A DNA stretch of 64,000 bases from Diprion similis (taxonomy: Eukaryota; Arthropoda; Insecta; Hymenoptera; Diprionidae). The DNA lies in the NCBI RefSeq assembly GCF_021155765.1, contig NC_060105.1, positions 2,232,001 through 2,296,000 on the forward strand, read 5' to 3'. The notes below the pieces were generated by a model that saw nothing but the letters and a program-made list of their open reading frames with translations, did not search any database and was not told the DNA's origin. Below, one piece after another: positions 1 to 14,700 of the stretch (position 1 is the first letter of the stretch; the number at the start of each line of letters is the position of its first letter). The position numbers and the translations under genes are program-made.

Positions 1-3000
1 GTGTAAATTTAAGCATACAACATAGATATATATAAGAGATGCCTGCGCTAAGGTGGGCTCCACAAGTACCGCGGAGAGATTTTTTTTTCACACCTGCTGA
101 TACGAAGAAGGTAATTTTCAGGATTTACCGAAGCGTAAATATCCTGGCCTCAGTTGGAGGATACAGTAGTTGAGAAGTGCGAGTGTGTGTGTGTGTGTGT
201 GACTGCGTGACTGTGAAAAAAGTAAACGCGTGACCACGGGGCTAAGCCACGAAGAGGGTCAGTGATGCTGGAGTTTCCACCTCGCCGCAAACTCGCGAGA
301 GAGAAGAAGGGCCGAAAGTGGATTTGAACTTTTACGACGGCAAGGAAGGAGCTGACGTTTCTCACACTTTCGATTTCACTTTCCTGTAACAACATTCAAC
401 TCAACGAAAAAGAAAAACCGATTGTAAGGAAAAATAATCGAATTCAAAAGATGATCGATTGTATGCTCGGTTAATCGGGAATTCGCAATACCTAATTGAT
501 CATTATTATTTCGCAGTTGGAGAATTTGCAAAGTGGATTTCAAGTCCTCCAAGCATTCCGAGGCTGACCTTAACTCCTCGGGGTGCAACCTTTCGAACCT
601 GCAGAAGCAATTTCGGCTGCTGTACGCGCCAGTCGAAACGACACCTCCTTCTCGTCTCGACTCTGTCTTAACAGCTTCCGCGTATCTCCGAGGCGACGAG
701 ACCCGGCAGCCATCGGGGACGGGACAGAGCGGATTTCCATGACATACCGGGGGATTTGCGTTATAAATGCCCTCGTTCCCGTCTCGGGAACAAAATCGGC
801 CTCCCTTTCCGTCCAGCTTCTTGATCCCTGTCGAGGATCGGCTGTCGGACCGAAAGATCAGAGAGCGGAACCGCGATTTTCTCGGATAATTGATCGATCG
901 GAAATTGAGGGTGAATTTATGCGATTCGATTGCGAATATATCGCGCTAGGATCAGATTATTATTAATCTTACGTATGTCTGAAGGAGTTCCTTGAGCTGA
1001 AAATAGATTCTTTTTGTTCATTTGGTCACGGTTATCGGATAATCATTGAATTAATTATGAGATATATATTTGTAAAGTATAAATATGTGATTTTTGTAAG
1101 AATGGAGGAGAGACGATGGTAATAAAATTGCAATCAAGAGCTTAGGATTATATCAGTTGTTCATTTCAAATCGCTATCACGGGGTAGAAAATCTGGTACA
1201 TTTGTTTAAATTGAACGAATTTTCAAAGGAATTGAAACGAAAAATAGATATATACCTAAAGTATGACGTATATTTTCTCGCGTCTTTAGAAAAATCATAT
1301 CGTATAATATTTGATATTCGATAAATGCTCGAATATGCGTGACTAGGTATCTCATGATACGATCAACCAAAATTAGATAGTGCGTTGTGACTTATTTAAG
1401 GGTGCCGTAAAGCAATTGTATGTAAATATCGCCAACGAACGTGGTACTTGAAGGGAATATCCAGGTGTTCGCAAGCAAACAATTCAGCCAGTGGATATTC
1501 CCGGAGGCCCGACAGGCGCGACGGGATCCAGAAACGGAGACAAAAGACGATCTGGGGAATCACGTGGATGCCGAAGCTCCGGGAATGCCGCTTTCTCCTT
1601 AATTCGTACAAAAAAACCTTCGACCCCTTTTCGGTATGCGGCTGTAATACATGCGAGGTCGTGTCACGTGGGGCTGGAAACCGGCGTTACGCAGACGTAT
1701 ATGTATATTGAATAAAGCAATCTCGAGATACACGCTTTTCACAAGTGTATTTTCCCGTGACGAAATTAATTCCTGTATATACACATACATACATATGTAT
1801 AGGTGATTCGCGAATGTATATAGAGAAAAATGGATTTCCTTTTTCCCCAAAGGAGAACAATGTCCTGAATACCAATGTAGTTTTTTTTTTTTTTTTTTTT
1901 TGAAGAGAGCAATTTCATTCTTCGTCAACATTATGTTCCCCAGTTTTGTTTTTCTTTACCGTAAAATGCGTCTGTCGTACACGCGGATATTTGCGGTGAT
2001 AATCGTTTCCGGTGAAAAGAAAACTGAATCCGAATCCGAAGTTTACAGGGTTTGTGAGGTCTAGAAAAAAAAAGGTACGTATTGTAGGAAAGGAGAAAGC
2101 GAGAATCCAAGTGAAAGGAAAGCTAATTACAACGCCCTTATTTTACCACATACCTACAATATGTACCTACGGTGTGTGTGTGTGTGTGTGTAAAACGTAT
2201 ACACATGACGAAACGCGATTCGAGTCATTATTCGCTCTCGCTTGAATTGTCGCGATAATTTTCTTCTCAAAAAGAAACCTTCGGATCAAAATAAAGAAAT
2301 AAAGAGAAGCGAAAAGGAAGAAAGAAAGAAAGAAAGAAAAGAAAATTTCCCAATTATCATCCTTACTTCTTTCAATTATCATGCCTTTATTATCATCATC
2401 ATACGCTTCTATAATTCACTTTGTTTTTTGTTTTTTATCCCTACTACATACATGCTATTACAGAAAATAACCGAGGTCTTTTACTTCCGGAGTAAAATCC
2501 TTTTGTATTACGTGATACGTATGTATCTCGTACTTACGTATAGCTCCGACATGCTATACGATTCTGTACCTAAATTTTGCCGGGATGTCTTCTCCTACCC
2601 TTCAGCCCGCCGTTCCGACCCTCAGAAAGAGAGAAAGCAAGATAGAAAGAAAAGGGAGGCCTCTCCCTGGCTGAATAAATTACGCAACCCTCACTCCCTC
2701 CCTCCCTCCCTCCCTCCCGCACACCGTCGACTGCCACGCATCGCAGCTCTGATCCCGAGGGAGCCTAGAAAGGGAGTTGAACTACCGCCAACGCCAGCTT
2801 CGCCGACTATAACGTTCATTTATTTGACAGTTTTGCCGCTGAGCTCTTTCTAAATCCGCCTCTGATGCAGCGACAAGCTTACGGCTTTACATTTTTCTGT
2901 TATATAGTATACCTAACAGACACTTGTACATACTATTGCTAAGCGCTAATCGTTGCTTCTGCAAACGTTCTCTTACATCGCGAATTTGCTTGCAGGTGAT

Positions 3001-6000
3001 TTTTTTTTCTTCTCTCGAGATCGCTTTTTTCAGTTCGAATTTCGATATTATTGTAGTTTTTTTCTTTTCTTTTTTTTTTTACCAATTTTTAACCGCAAGT
3101 GTAACATGCTAATGCAAATACCTACAGGTACGCATACATGGATGTTGGAACGCCTGAATGATTGTCGAGGAGTGACGATCGCGGATAATATACGATATTG
3201 TAATATATATATTCATTAATCGCATCTTGCGTGCATGAAATAAAATTGAAAAAATATTTATATTTGTATTTATATTTACATAACTGAAGGGGAGGCAGGT
3301 GGAAAATTCGCTCGTACATGTTCGGTGTACGATGGTGTAAATAACGCGGATATTAATCGTAAACGACTGTCTACACCGTTCGATACGTTTGCATGTTTCG
3401 AATCAGCGGCACCCCTCACAGAGTGGCTGAATCTGCGGCTCAATTAATCAATCGCCGATTGTATTAACCCTTGAATCGTGTTTGTTTTGCCGTTCGCGGC
3501 TGCGAAAGAAACTTTGTGATATATCGAGCAAAAAATGACAGCGATACCTGCAGTAAGATCGGTAAATCTCTCATCCGTAGCACAAACTGCTTATTATTTG
3601 AACACAATTTGTTCAACTTTAACGACAACAATAGTTGAGTAATGAAGTTATTTTGGATAATATTCGTTATCCTTTTAAAATTGGTGAGTTTATACACAAA
3701 CAAAAGGAAAAATACTCGTTTTACGCTTTTCGCAAAACTTTACGACGCTACTCAGATCTGTTCCAAATCATTGAAAAAGAAAATCTGTATAAACTTTTAA
3801 GCCTCTAAGTTAACTGAGACACTTATAATATCTGTAAGCTGCGAAAGTTTTAAATGTAAAATACATGTCGTTTTTATAACCAGCTATTTCGTTCTGTTCG
3901 ACATTGGTATAAATTAAGGGACCGATTTGAAACTTGGCAGAGTTGTTGCTTATAATGATACGAAAAGACCCTAAAAGTTTTTAAATTTCATTATAATTGT
4001 ATAATGTATCTTTTTTTGTATACATAGAAGCTTAATAGCATCACTTTTAATATGAGGCTTGTTGATACATACATATATATATATATATTTCTTTTCAATA
4101 GTGTTTTTTTTTTCGTTCCATTTATTTTAACGTAGATGAAGAGGAGCAAGCGCCGTTCGCTTCGCGTTCAACTGTTATACCATAATGAAGCTCTTAATAA
4201 ATTTCACTGCAAGCCGTCGTCAGGAAGGAGAAGATATTACATCGCGACTGATAAAACGCTATTTACGTTCAGTGTGCGTCTCGAGTTGCTAAAAGAGCTG
4301 TAGGTATACCGAGCTAGCGGGCTGCTTCTGCTTCTGCTTCTGTCTCTGTACTCTGTGCCAAGAATTTTTGATTAAACTTTGATTAATCTTTGTTGCTTTG
4401 GGCCCCTTTCGTGCAGCAGTAGCAGCACGAAAACGCGGGGGACGCGACACGAATGAGTTGGACACTAAAGTATATTCAGGAGTGTAACTTATCGTCCGTT
4501 ATACTATATTCACCCCGAAACGCACGTGGGGTTTCCGGAATTAAACTCGGTTCTTGACCTCTTTGAAAAATTTCACACCTTTTACCATTCCGAGTAATTA
4601 GTTGGCACGTTGTCCAAATCCATCGTCGCAGCAAAGGCTCGGAGCTATTAAGGTAAATGAAAAGCGTCGACAAGGAAGGTATTCGCGACGTTTAAACTTG
4701 TCGCGTATAAAATTGATGCGTATAGCTGTAATTCTCACTCACTCCGAGGTAAATTTGAGGAAGAAACTGCAGAACGAAGGGGGAGAGAGGAAGGTAGGAT
4801 GAGCTACAGGAGAACGGCAAACATTATACCAGGCGACGAAAGTTTGCATCGACGAAAGTTTCTGCACCAGCGCTGAAATAGAGTTTGAAAGATAATTTTC
4901 TACCCCTCGACGATAATTTCGCACGATCGAACGTCTTGGCGGAAAAGTAAGTCCAGTTATACATTATATGTATATATGTATATACCTACGTATAATACAC
5001 GTAAAGATAGGGCAACATTTTTTCTCAGAGGAATGTGTACGATAGATTTCGTTGTGCCGTTAGAGGCACGAATAAAGCTTCTGTTCACAGATTGTACCTA
5101 CAACGAAACAAACTTACCTAAATCGGCGAAATCCAACGTCGAAATCCGAACGCGCGGTTCCCTGCAAAGTTGGCTGTGCAACATTTCCTCGTCGAGCTCT
5201 CACACCAGTCACCTGCGGAGTTTATAACAAGAGCTGATTAGCCGTCGAATATTCAGCAATTAATTCACACTACAAAAGCATCTGCAGGGAAGTCCAGTCG
5301 AAATGTGGATTTGAAATTGCAATTTTTTTAACTGATATTTTTGCTACGGGGGGGGGGGGGGGGGGGGTCCAAATCCAGAACTCCGACTAGATTCAGCAGC
5401 AGCTTCAGCCGCCATCTTGAATTTCATGTGGGAATTTATTTTTGTCATAGCTAACTAAATCTGTATGAAATTTAATTCTCTAACTTAATGCGAGTGGCTA
5501 AAAGTCCCTGTCATTGGGGGGAACGCATTCGCCTACCTGTCGAATTGTCTGCGGCCAAATTCCGCCGACGCTAAACGGCGAATTGGATTCGGCTGAAAGG
5601 GCTGTTGATAACTGGGTCAGTGGGTCGATCAGGCGGCAGCCGCGGCCGCTTGACCTCGAGATCCCCGAGTTGAGGCGCAGTCGCGACTCTAATTCGCGTA
5701 GGGAGTATTGAGGATACAGAATCAATTGTCGCTGCCATTCTCCGATTGTTACCTGTACGCTCGTCTTTGACGCGACTTCGGTTTTGGCTCCGTTCGCTTT
5801 GAAATGTGAACGCTGCTGCGAATCGTTTGACCGTTTCTTTGGCGCCGATCGTCGCTTGTCTTCTCAACGAACCGCGCCTCGTTGCTGGTGCTGCTGTGTC
5901 GCCATCTCGCGGGGACTCTGAGAAGTGTTGACGACCGAGTTGCTTGGTGGATACAAGACTTCTTACCGACAATACCGACGGCGCGACCCGCTTCTAGATG

Positions 6001-7209
6001 GCAGCACCTTACGCTGCTGAAAATACAAAACTTAGCTTTGAGAATTGAAATGGGATACCTGTAGGGTTTCTGGTTGACACTTCTCGAAATGAGAATTTCG
6101 AAATTCTCAGGAAATCTGGTCTTGCTCGAGACGAGAAAGAAATGTTGAGAAATCGTGGAATCGTATCTTGATTGTATGTAACTGTAGATACTGGATGGTA
6201 ATTTAATTTCAAGATTGTTTTTATGAAGATACTTCAGGGATCTACTATTTGTTTAATTGAAAGACTGTCGGATTAATATCTTTACTTACCTCAGGTTTTG
6301 AAAGTTTTATAGGAAGATACTCAAAGTTTACCTAACTTAGTTAATTTTTTTTAGAAAAATGTGTAGGTAATTCAAATTTTTATTTGAACAAGGCTGAATA
6401 ATAAATGTTATTATCTTGTTTCCGTGTGAAAACAAGATGTTTGAAATGAAGCTGGACCAGTTCTACAATCTTAATACTCGCCACAAAGAGGAAATATTAG
6501 GAAAGCAGCGTCAATTCTCTTTAGCGGTGGAATGCGAAATCGTAGGAATAAAATATTTGTCAAGTAAAATCGGAAATTTTATCGGAATGAAAAAAAAGCG
6601 AAAGTTCGTTGTATAACTTTGAATTCTGACGATTTTTCACTCTACCTGTTCTTCTTTCATTTTGATAACATGTCTAATCACTGGAATGCCGAAGATTTGA
6701 AAAGAATTGTCTAAAACAGTACAGAGGCAGTTGAAATCATTTCGAAACAAGAGTCAAGCGGTCAATACATTTAAGATATCCCCGTATCATAATTTTTTTT
6801 TCCATTCGTTTTACTTAAGGTGACTGGAAATTATGCGTAGGATTGATATTTTCCCCCACAACGGATTTCTTTATCATTCGTTTTTATGTGTGAAATGAAC
6901 CAACTTATGTTATCATAGATTTATATACGTATCACGATTCAACACGAGTTCAGAACTGTAGCTGTGTAGACTGGGATACAATGGAAAAATAAAAATGTGA
7001 AAAGGCACGAGTCTCTCAGTAACATCAGTTATCTTTCTTGCGTCGATCGCTGTAAGCATTAAATATTTTTAACTGGTCGAGTTCCAAAATACAGCGGAGT
7101 TGCATAGCGGAGAGCCAGTGAATTCTACATTGTTGCAACGCGTTCGAGCGATGGAAATATAAATTACAACAATCTTTGTATCTACGGGTCTAAAAAATAT
7201 ATCCAAAAA
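1..7209. other. Non-coding or unassigned DNA upstream of the P450 array
   Basis: No coding region with recognisable protein similarity was found on either strand. The stretch holds GT repeats (about 183-201 and 2174-2190), several A or T runs, a 20-base G run, and two patches of higher GC content, about 540-900 and 5500-6010. An open frame at about 533-742 follows a plausible splice acceptor, but its product resembles nothing I know. Upstream exons of another gene or a distal promoter cannot be excluded. Confidence 0.5.
5348..5367. repeat. 20-base G homopolymer
   Basis: An uninterrupted run of 20 G follows the bases TTGCTAC. Its length should be treated as uncertain because such runs are hard to sequence. 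It could form a G-quadruplex, but no function is implied. Confidence 0.9.
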
Positions 7210-10200
7210 ATGTTGTCGAGTATCGCACTATTTTTAACCCTGATCGGGGGACTCCTTTATGGGCTGCACTATTTGGTTCGCGGAGGTAGGAGAGGTGAAC
7301 TCATCGATAAAATTCCCGGGCCATATGCTTGGCCATTCGTCGGCAATGTTTTCAAGTTCCTGGTACCCCTAGGTAAGTTTAGACCAACAATGTCTCGACT
7401 TTAATTCAGCTCGTTACGCAGAAATGGAAACAAAATCCAACCGATTAATTCCCGGTTATTGCAGAGGAATTTTGGAACGTGGGTCACAGGATGAACTGGG
7501 AGTATTACCCCATTAATCGGATTTGGAGCATCGATGTTCCACACGTGAACCTTTATCATCCTGACGACGTCGAGGTATTCCGAAATATTTTGAGGAAACT
7601 AGGAATTAAAGTCACTGTTCATGACTACGAAAACATATATCTACGGAATACGACAATTAAACGATATGTTTCACGTAAACTCGTCGAGAGGGTGATTTTA
7701 AAAACGGTCAATTGTCTGAATCAATTGGCAAAGTCATCCTCGACGAGCCTGATCGTCGCTCTAAGATTCTGGCATTTGCATTCGTTTGAATAATTAAGAT
7801 TGTTATATCACGCGGGATCCCGTTTAATCGGATTCTTGCAGAATATGCGCCATTTAATTTCGTGCTTATTTTTCAGGCCATACTTACAAGCGTGACGCAC
7901 ATAAAAAAAAGCGTTTTCTACCGTTTTATTCATCCATGGCTCGGTACCGGTCTTCTAACCAGCGAAGGTGAGACGTGGAAGGTTTATTTTTCCCCTCAGT
8001 GCAGATTTGCAGAATGAGCTGTATTGATAATACCGATTCACACTGCATTTTGGGGTGGTGAATATTTCAAAGATACGGGTCAACGGCTTAATTCCCTTTT
8101 CCTCTTCTTCAGGGAGGAAATGGCACACGCGAAGAAGAATCCTCACCTCAGGCTTTCATTTCAATATACTGCAACAATTCATGGGGATTTTTAACGAGCA
8201 GAGCGAGAAATTGGTGCGATCGCTTTGCCTCGAGGGAGACGAAGTCGTCGACGATCTTGTCCACCTCCTCCACAAATACACGCTCAATTCGATTTGCGGT
8301 GAATTTGAAGTTGACAACGAGTCTTAACGAGTGTGAGAAAACCTTTCCTCATCTCTTGACTTTGCAGAAACCGCGATGGGCGCGACATCGGACGTGAATG
8401 GGCAAGTTCTGAACGAATACAGGTCTTGCGTTTCGGAAATGGGAGATATAACGCTTTACCGGTGAGTCAATTTCATTCTATCTTTCAATTAGGCAAAACG
8501 AAAATAAACTTTATACAACGATTTCTTGAGTCTGGTTCGCAGCATGCTCAGGCCTTGGCTGCACTCAGATTGGATCTTCAAGATTACGCGAAGATTCAAA
8601 GACCAAGTTCGAGCGCTCAAAGTTCTCCACGGTTTTTCGACAAATGTTAGTATGCTATGGATCATACAGGCAGCGTATATTACTTACGTTAACCATAACA
8701 CTTTTTCCCTACCTCTTGGAAGGTCATCAACGAGCGTAAACGGTATCACGACGATTCCGGTGGCCGATTTTTACAAGGATTCGGTGGTGACGGAGGTCCG
8801 GATACCTACAGTTTCAAACATGGAAATTTCATAAGTACGTTCAAAAGTACTAATATCCTTTTCTCATTCCATAATAGTTGTAATTTTCTCATATACGTAT
8901 TCAGGAAAACGACGATTGACTATGCTGGATCTTCTGATCTCAGTTTCCAGACGTGAGGGCAGCATAAACGACGAAGGGATCAGGGAAGAAGTTGACACTT
9001 TTATATTCGAGGTAAATTTTCTTACTCAGATTTTACCAACTCATAACAAAGGCCAGAAAATTTTCGCTCCATCACTTGTTCATTTCTTTTTTACGACTGA
9101 TAACAACACCTTATCACATTATGCAAACGATTTGTTTCTCCGCAGTTGCCATTGTTCACTGAAACCTCACCCTCGTTGGCTGTGGTCCCCCCTTTATTCA
9201 GATAGTGAACTTGTCGAGGGGTCGACTATCATTTGATTGTTAAAAGTTAATATAAATACAACGAATGAAGAATAAATCGACTCAGAATTATAACGAAGTC
9301 GGCAAAGCCGTGACTATTTGTCTAAAAATAAGCCTAAAGTTGAACCTTCTTCATGTTGACCATTGTAAACGTCGGATACAAAGTCAAGAGACATGTATTA
9401 CAGACACCGTATAGCACGGCGAAAGAGCATGACGTAGAATCATACCAAAACTTAGTAATTTTAATAAACAATTTCGATTGTAGTTAGTACACAGTTTTTG
9501 GCATGGCATAGAACATATCTCTATGGGTAATTCACATATTTCTTTTTGCCCACAGGGTCACGACACGACCGCTATGGCGTTATGTTTCACGTTGATGTTA
9601 CTAGCCGAAAACAAACAGATTCAGGTACGTTATTGACATTTTTATTCAATTTTTTGGAAAACATTATCGGTCAATTTGTACGCACAACTGTTAATTCGGT
9701 GGGCTGGTTTTCTCGCTCAGAAAAAATCTGCGTCATCTTTGCATGGCTTTATTATCCTGACTCATACGTAGTAAATTGTTAACCGACTCTGAACGTTTCT
9801 GCAGTGATCGACTGTCGTGCAGCAGGCTACAAGTAAACTGTGCAGAATATTAAATTTCATTCGCTTCTTGTTGATAAAAAAAAACATTTTTTTTTTCATA
9901 GTCTCTAGCCGATGAACAAAGCGTGGTACATGACAGGTAAAATGAACGCCTTTTTGTTTTTGGTTACGATAGGACGAGGCGAGAGTTGAGGTCGACAAGG
10001 CATTCGAAGGAAAAGAGGACACGAAATTGTCAACGCGCGAAGTCCAGGGCTTGGCCTACCTCGAAAGATGCATTAAAGAATCTTTGCGATTGTTTCCGAG
10101 TGTGCCGTTCGTATCTCGTCACATATCGGAAGACCTGCAACTCAGTGAGCATTCGCACGCAATTTTTACTCCTGATTATCGTACACCTCTTATTCACTCA

Positions 10201-10746
10201 CGATACAATGGTTTGATATCACTTTTAGAGAACTATTTGGTGCCCGGGGGAACGATCGTTAACGTTCACATTTACGACCTTCACAGAGATCCCAATTTTT
10301 GGCCAGACCCATCAGTCTTTAATCCGGACAGATTTTTACCCGACCAAGCGCAAGGACGTCATCCTTTTGCTTTCGTGCCTTTCAGCGCAGGACCGCGGAA
10401 CTGCATCGGTAAGGAAAACGCGTGTAACCGGAATAATTGTGCACTGTATGTAAATATTGTAATCTTCCTGATTCTTTTATAAGTGTAATATGTAAATGCA
10501 TGCAAAGACCGTTCGTGGTAATCACCGAAATTCTATCCGATAACCGATAATTTACGTCACGCTTCGTCTGTTACAGGTCAAAAGTTCGCTATGCTGGAGC
10601 TGAAGGTGCTGATGGCACATTTCTTGCACAATTTCTACTTCGAGCCACTCGACTTTTCCAGCGATGTACAAATCCTTCCCGACTTGGTCCTGCGACCGTC
10701 GAAGCCTATCCGCATGAAATTCGTCCCGAGATCACAGAGTAATTAA
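7210..10746 (+). CDS. Cytochrome P450, CYP4 family, array gene 1
   Basis: Microsomal haem-thiolate monooxygenase of the CYP4 family. Such enzymes usually hydroxylate fatty acids, hormones or xenobiotics using electrons from P450 reductase. My splice model has 12 exons: 7210-7372, 7465-7574, 7877-7967, 8113-8298, 8368-8461, 8543-8645, 8723-8834, 8905-9011, 9556-9624, 9973-10144, 10229-10408 and 10577-10746, closing in frame as 518 residues. Visible features are an N-terminal membrane anchor, the proline hinge [12 protein letters not shown], the WxxRR helix C motif, the helix I motif GHDTTA (about 323-328), the helix K ESLR (about 381-384) and the haem loop [10 protein letters not shown] with cysteine at about 461. 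The exon 2 donor (GTATTC) is weak and exon 7 diverges most from the sister genes. The substrate cannot be read from the sequence, and I do not assign a subfamily. Confidence 0.94.
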
Positions 10747-11798
10747 GCCGATCGTCGAATGACTGTCTTGGATTTTAGTCAGTGTCGTTTGCTGCGCGAC
10801 GCTGCCGCAAATTGTCAATCTTTTTACTTCACGGCCTTTCCGACAGCACCGGACGAGAATTGACTTTGACACAAATGGTCCTAAACACTTCTGGCAAAAT
10901 GCTTCAAATTTTTTTACTCAATGAGCTTCAATATTGAATCCGTTTACACCCCACAACAGCAGCATTTCCATTTCTCTGAGGAATTTTACTCTGCGCCTTG
11001 TAGTGTATTTCTCTTTTACTCGTATGTTTGTGATAACATCAAGAATCAACTTAAATCATCAACATTATCAATTATAATAAATTTTACTCACATATTTTAG
11101 TACTCGATAATACTCTATTCTCCATGTACTATATCAGTGCATCGTGCTCAATAAAAAATCTTTGGAATTACAAATTCGACGATATAATTGGCAAATTTTT
11201 TGAACCAAATTACAAGCAAGCAAAATTATGGTTTAGTTTAGATTCTTGGCAAGAAGAGAACAAGATTCAAGTGGTCGCATTTCGAATGACAAACAAAGTG
11301 TGACTGATTATATGTCTCCCCGCTACCGCCGTACGATTATGCGTCCGTGTGTGCGTAAATGTTGTAGTTTGCCGTCGATTCTTGAGATGAATTTCGTAAC
11401 CTGACACGTATTGAAAGTCACTGTTGCACAGACGGGGATGGAAGAGAAAAAACAGAATGTTTATCAGCATCAGTGTTCATTGTAGAGCCGACCGATCCAG
11501 TCGGTCGATACCGTCTGCCTGCCGCCACCGATGTATTGAATTCCGTCGTCGATGGCATTGTAGATGAATAATAGTCCGAAATTCGAAGTTTTTTTGTGCT
11601 GGTTTCTGTAGGAAGCGAGAGAAAGGCGTATGCCAATTGGAGAGAAAATTTAGCAGACCGCTTCTTTACTGCATTGGAGTGTCGCAAAATACAGAGGTCA
11701 GCAAAGGTTACGATCGTTACAACGCGTTCAAATGATAAGAAGAGTCCGTCAATTAGATTGAACTCATCTTCAACATCCGATCTGTTGGAACTTAAAGA
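10747..11798 (+). other. 3' UTR of P450 gene 1 and upstream region of gene 2
   Basis: No separate gene. The first 400 bases are almost letter-for-letter the same as the segment after gene 3 (21038-21456), and the last 150 bases match those before gene 4 (22016-22165). The middle part has diverged. Confidence 0.8.
11150..11155 (+). other. Candidate polyadenylation signal of P450 gene 1
   Basis: AATAAA lies about 400 bases after the gene 1 stop codon. The same signal and flanks occur after gene 3 at 21451-21456. Confidence 0.55.
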
Positions 11799-14700
11799 AT
11801 GTTGTCGAGTGTCGCGATATTTTTAACCCTGGTCGCGGGAGTTCTTTACGGCTTGCACTACTTGGTTCGCGGAGGCAGGAAAGGTGAACTCATCGATAGA
11901 ATACCTGGACCACACGCTTGGCCGATCATTGGCAACATTCTCACCTTTATAGTACCTCCAAGTACGTAAACTTAAACCGTATGTGAAACTGTGATCAAGT
12001 TCAATAGCCGAAAAATTCAATACAATCCAACCGTTTGATTTCCGGGTTTCGCAGAAGAATTATGGAACGTGGCTCGCAGGATGAACAAGGACTATTACCC
12101 CATTCATCGGATTTGGAGCATCGTAGTTCCAGTCGTGACTCTTTATCATCCGGATGACGTGGAGGTAAAAAAAAAATACAAATCAGTCGCACTCGGTCAT
12201 ATGAATAGAGATATGATATCACGCAAGATACTACGCTATAACCAGCTTCTTGGAAAAGATGGACACTTTATTTCGCAGTTATTTTCCAGGCTTTATTTTC
12301 AAGTGTAATCCACATCGAAAAGAGTTACATATACAACTTTCTTCATCCATGGCTGGGTACCGGTCTTCTAACCAGCGGAGGTAAGACGTGGAAATTATGG
12401 ATTCTTTTTTTCTGATTTTCGAAGTTAGCTGATAATCGAATTACACTGGCGTAAACCGTGCCTTTGGGTGCGAAAATTTGGGATGAGAAAAGTTTGCTTC
12501 GTTCAACTGCAGTTGTAGTGGATGAGAATGTCAAAGACATAAGTCGACAGATGACCCCTCTTTCTCTTGTTTAGGAAAAAAATGGCACGAACGACGGAGA
12601 ATACTCACGCCAGCTTTTCACTTCAACGTACTGCAACAATTCGTCGGAATTTTCAACGAGCAGAGTGAGAAACTCGTGCAATCGCTTTGCCTTCAGGGCG
12701 ACGAAGTCGTCGACGATCTTGTCCACCTCCTCCACAAATACACGCTCAACTCGATTTGCGGTGAATTTGAACTTGAGAACAAGTCTTAACGAGTGTGAGA
12801 AAACCTTTCTTCATTTCTTGACTTTGCAGAAACCGCGATGGGCGCGACATCGGACCTAAATGGGCAAGTTCAGAACGAATACAGGTCTTGCGTTTCGGAA
12901 ATCGGAGATATAGCGCTTTATCGGTGAGTCAATTTTATTCTATCTTAGGTAAAACAAAAATGAGACCAATCCAACGATTTTTTGGGCTTGAATCTCAGGT
13001 TGCTTAGACCTTGGTGGCACTTAGAATGGATGTTCAAAATCTCCCAAAAATTCAAAGAACAAGTTCGTGCGCTGAAAGTTCTTCACGGTTTTTCGACAAA
13101 TGTGAGTATCCAATTAGACGCGCAGCGCGTATCTTTTCCCTCACAATCACGTTTTCTTCGCCACTTTTTCGAAGATCATCAACGATCGTAAACGGTATCA
13201 CGACGAGACCGGAGGTCGATTTTTAAAAGGACTTGGCGGTGACAGCGATTCGAGTATCTACGATTTCAACGATGAAAATGTTAAAGGTACGTCCATATTT
13301 CGCATCGAATCTCTTCCTCAATGCACATAATAAAGTTCTTAATGATCTTGTCAGGCAAGATAGTTTCAAGTCAGCGGCAAAAAATGTTTCGTTATGAATC
13401 CGTAAGGTCATAAAAATTGCAATTTCGATCCTCAAGGTAAACGACGTCTGGCTATGCTCGATCTACTGATCTCAGCTTCTAGGCGTGAAGGCAGCATAAG
13501 CGACGAGGGAATCAGAGAGGAAGTCGATACTTTCATATTCGAGGTAGATATTTTGTCCAAAATCCTTTAACCAAATCGCGCGATGCCACAATTTAATCCA
13601 ACTTCGAAATAGAATGATTAAATCAGGAAAATTATGGCTGTCAACCTAAGGCTTGTCATGACGGCAAATAAATCGGACTATAGTTGTAGTGATATGTTGA
13701 CCAATGAAAACGTCGAAATTGCGAAAATTTCAGAACGAAAAATGGACACGTAGCACAGCATTTGCCATATTGTAAATCTTTGTAGGATCAACAAAATCTT
13801 GTGATACTCGAAATTTTCAAGTTCATATTGGTTCATTTTTGACGACGAGAATGCAATCCATAGTGAACTTGAGAGTTACAATCGAGTATAAATGGACAAT
13901 GTAGAAGACATTCGTGAAAATACGGTTATTAATATAATAAAATACGGTTAGCATTCACAATTCTTGATCAGTTTCAGTCGCAAAGGTCACCTGGTTCTAT
14001 AATATATACGTAATCCACAAGTACTCAATCCATGTAGAACAAAATTGGCACGCGGCGAAATTAGTAAAGCTGGAATAGGATTTGTTTTTTTCTCGTCTTC
14101 GCATAGCTGATGAAACGAGTGATAGGCGTAGAGACTTATCGGTGTGCCTCGATTAAGCATATTCTTATCGATGATCTAAGTATTTTTTTCCGCCTGAAGG
14201 GACACGACACGACCGCTATGGGATTATGTTTCACGTTGATGCTGCTAGCCGAAAACAAAGACATTCAGGTACGGTATTGATATTATTTGACTTCTCGTTA
14301 ATTACATATATTAATGACATTTTTTCAAATCTTCTCCGGTCGCTAAACTAAACGGATTGCGTCAAACATCTACTGACTTTTTGCGTCACGTTTCGCTTGA
14401 AAAAATGAGACTTTGGGACTTGCGATTTATGTATGTCGTAGGACAAAGCGAGAGCTGAAGTCGACGAGGTATTCGAAGGAAAAGAGGACAAAAAATTGTC
14501 AATGCGCGAAGTCCAGGGCTTGGCTTATCTCGAAAGATGCATTAAAGAATCCTTGAGATTGTTTCCAAGTGTGCCGTTCATAACTCGTTATGTATCGGAA
14601 GACTTGCAACTCAGTGAGTATTTACATGCACGCAGTTTTCACTCCCAATGATCGCATAGATCTTGCGCTCGTTCATCATAGCATGGTTTGACGTTTTATT

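Noticed and set aside
533-742. Open frame after a plausible acceptor, in a GC-rich patch
   Set aside because: No recognisable similarity and no partner exon; kept only as a remark.
2242-2853. Open frame of 203 codons on the + strand
   Set aside because: The product is low complexity (Lys/Glu runs, then Pro/Leu from a CCCT repeat), with no family resemblance and no splice context.
5571-5972. 133-codon minus-strand frame in GC-rich DNA
   Set aside because: Basic, Arg-rich translation typical of chance frames in GC-rich DNA.
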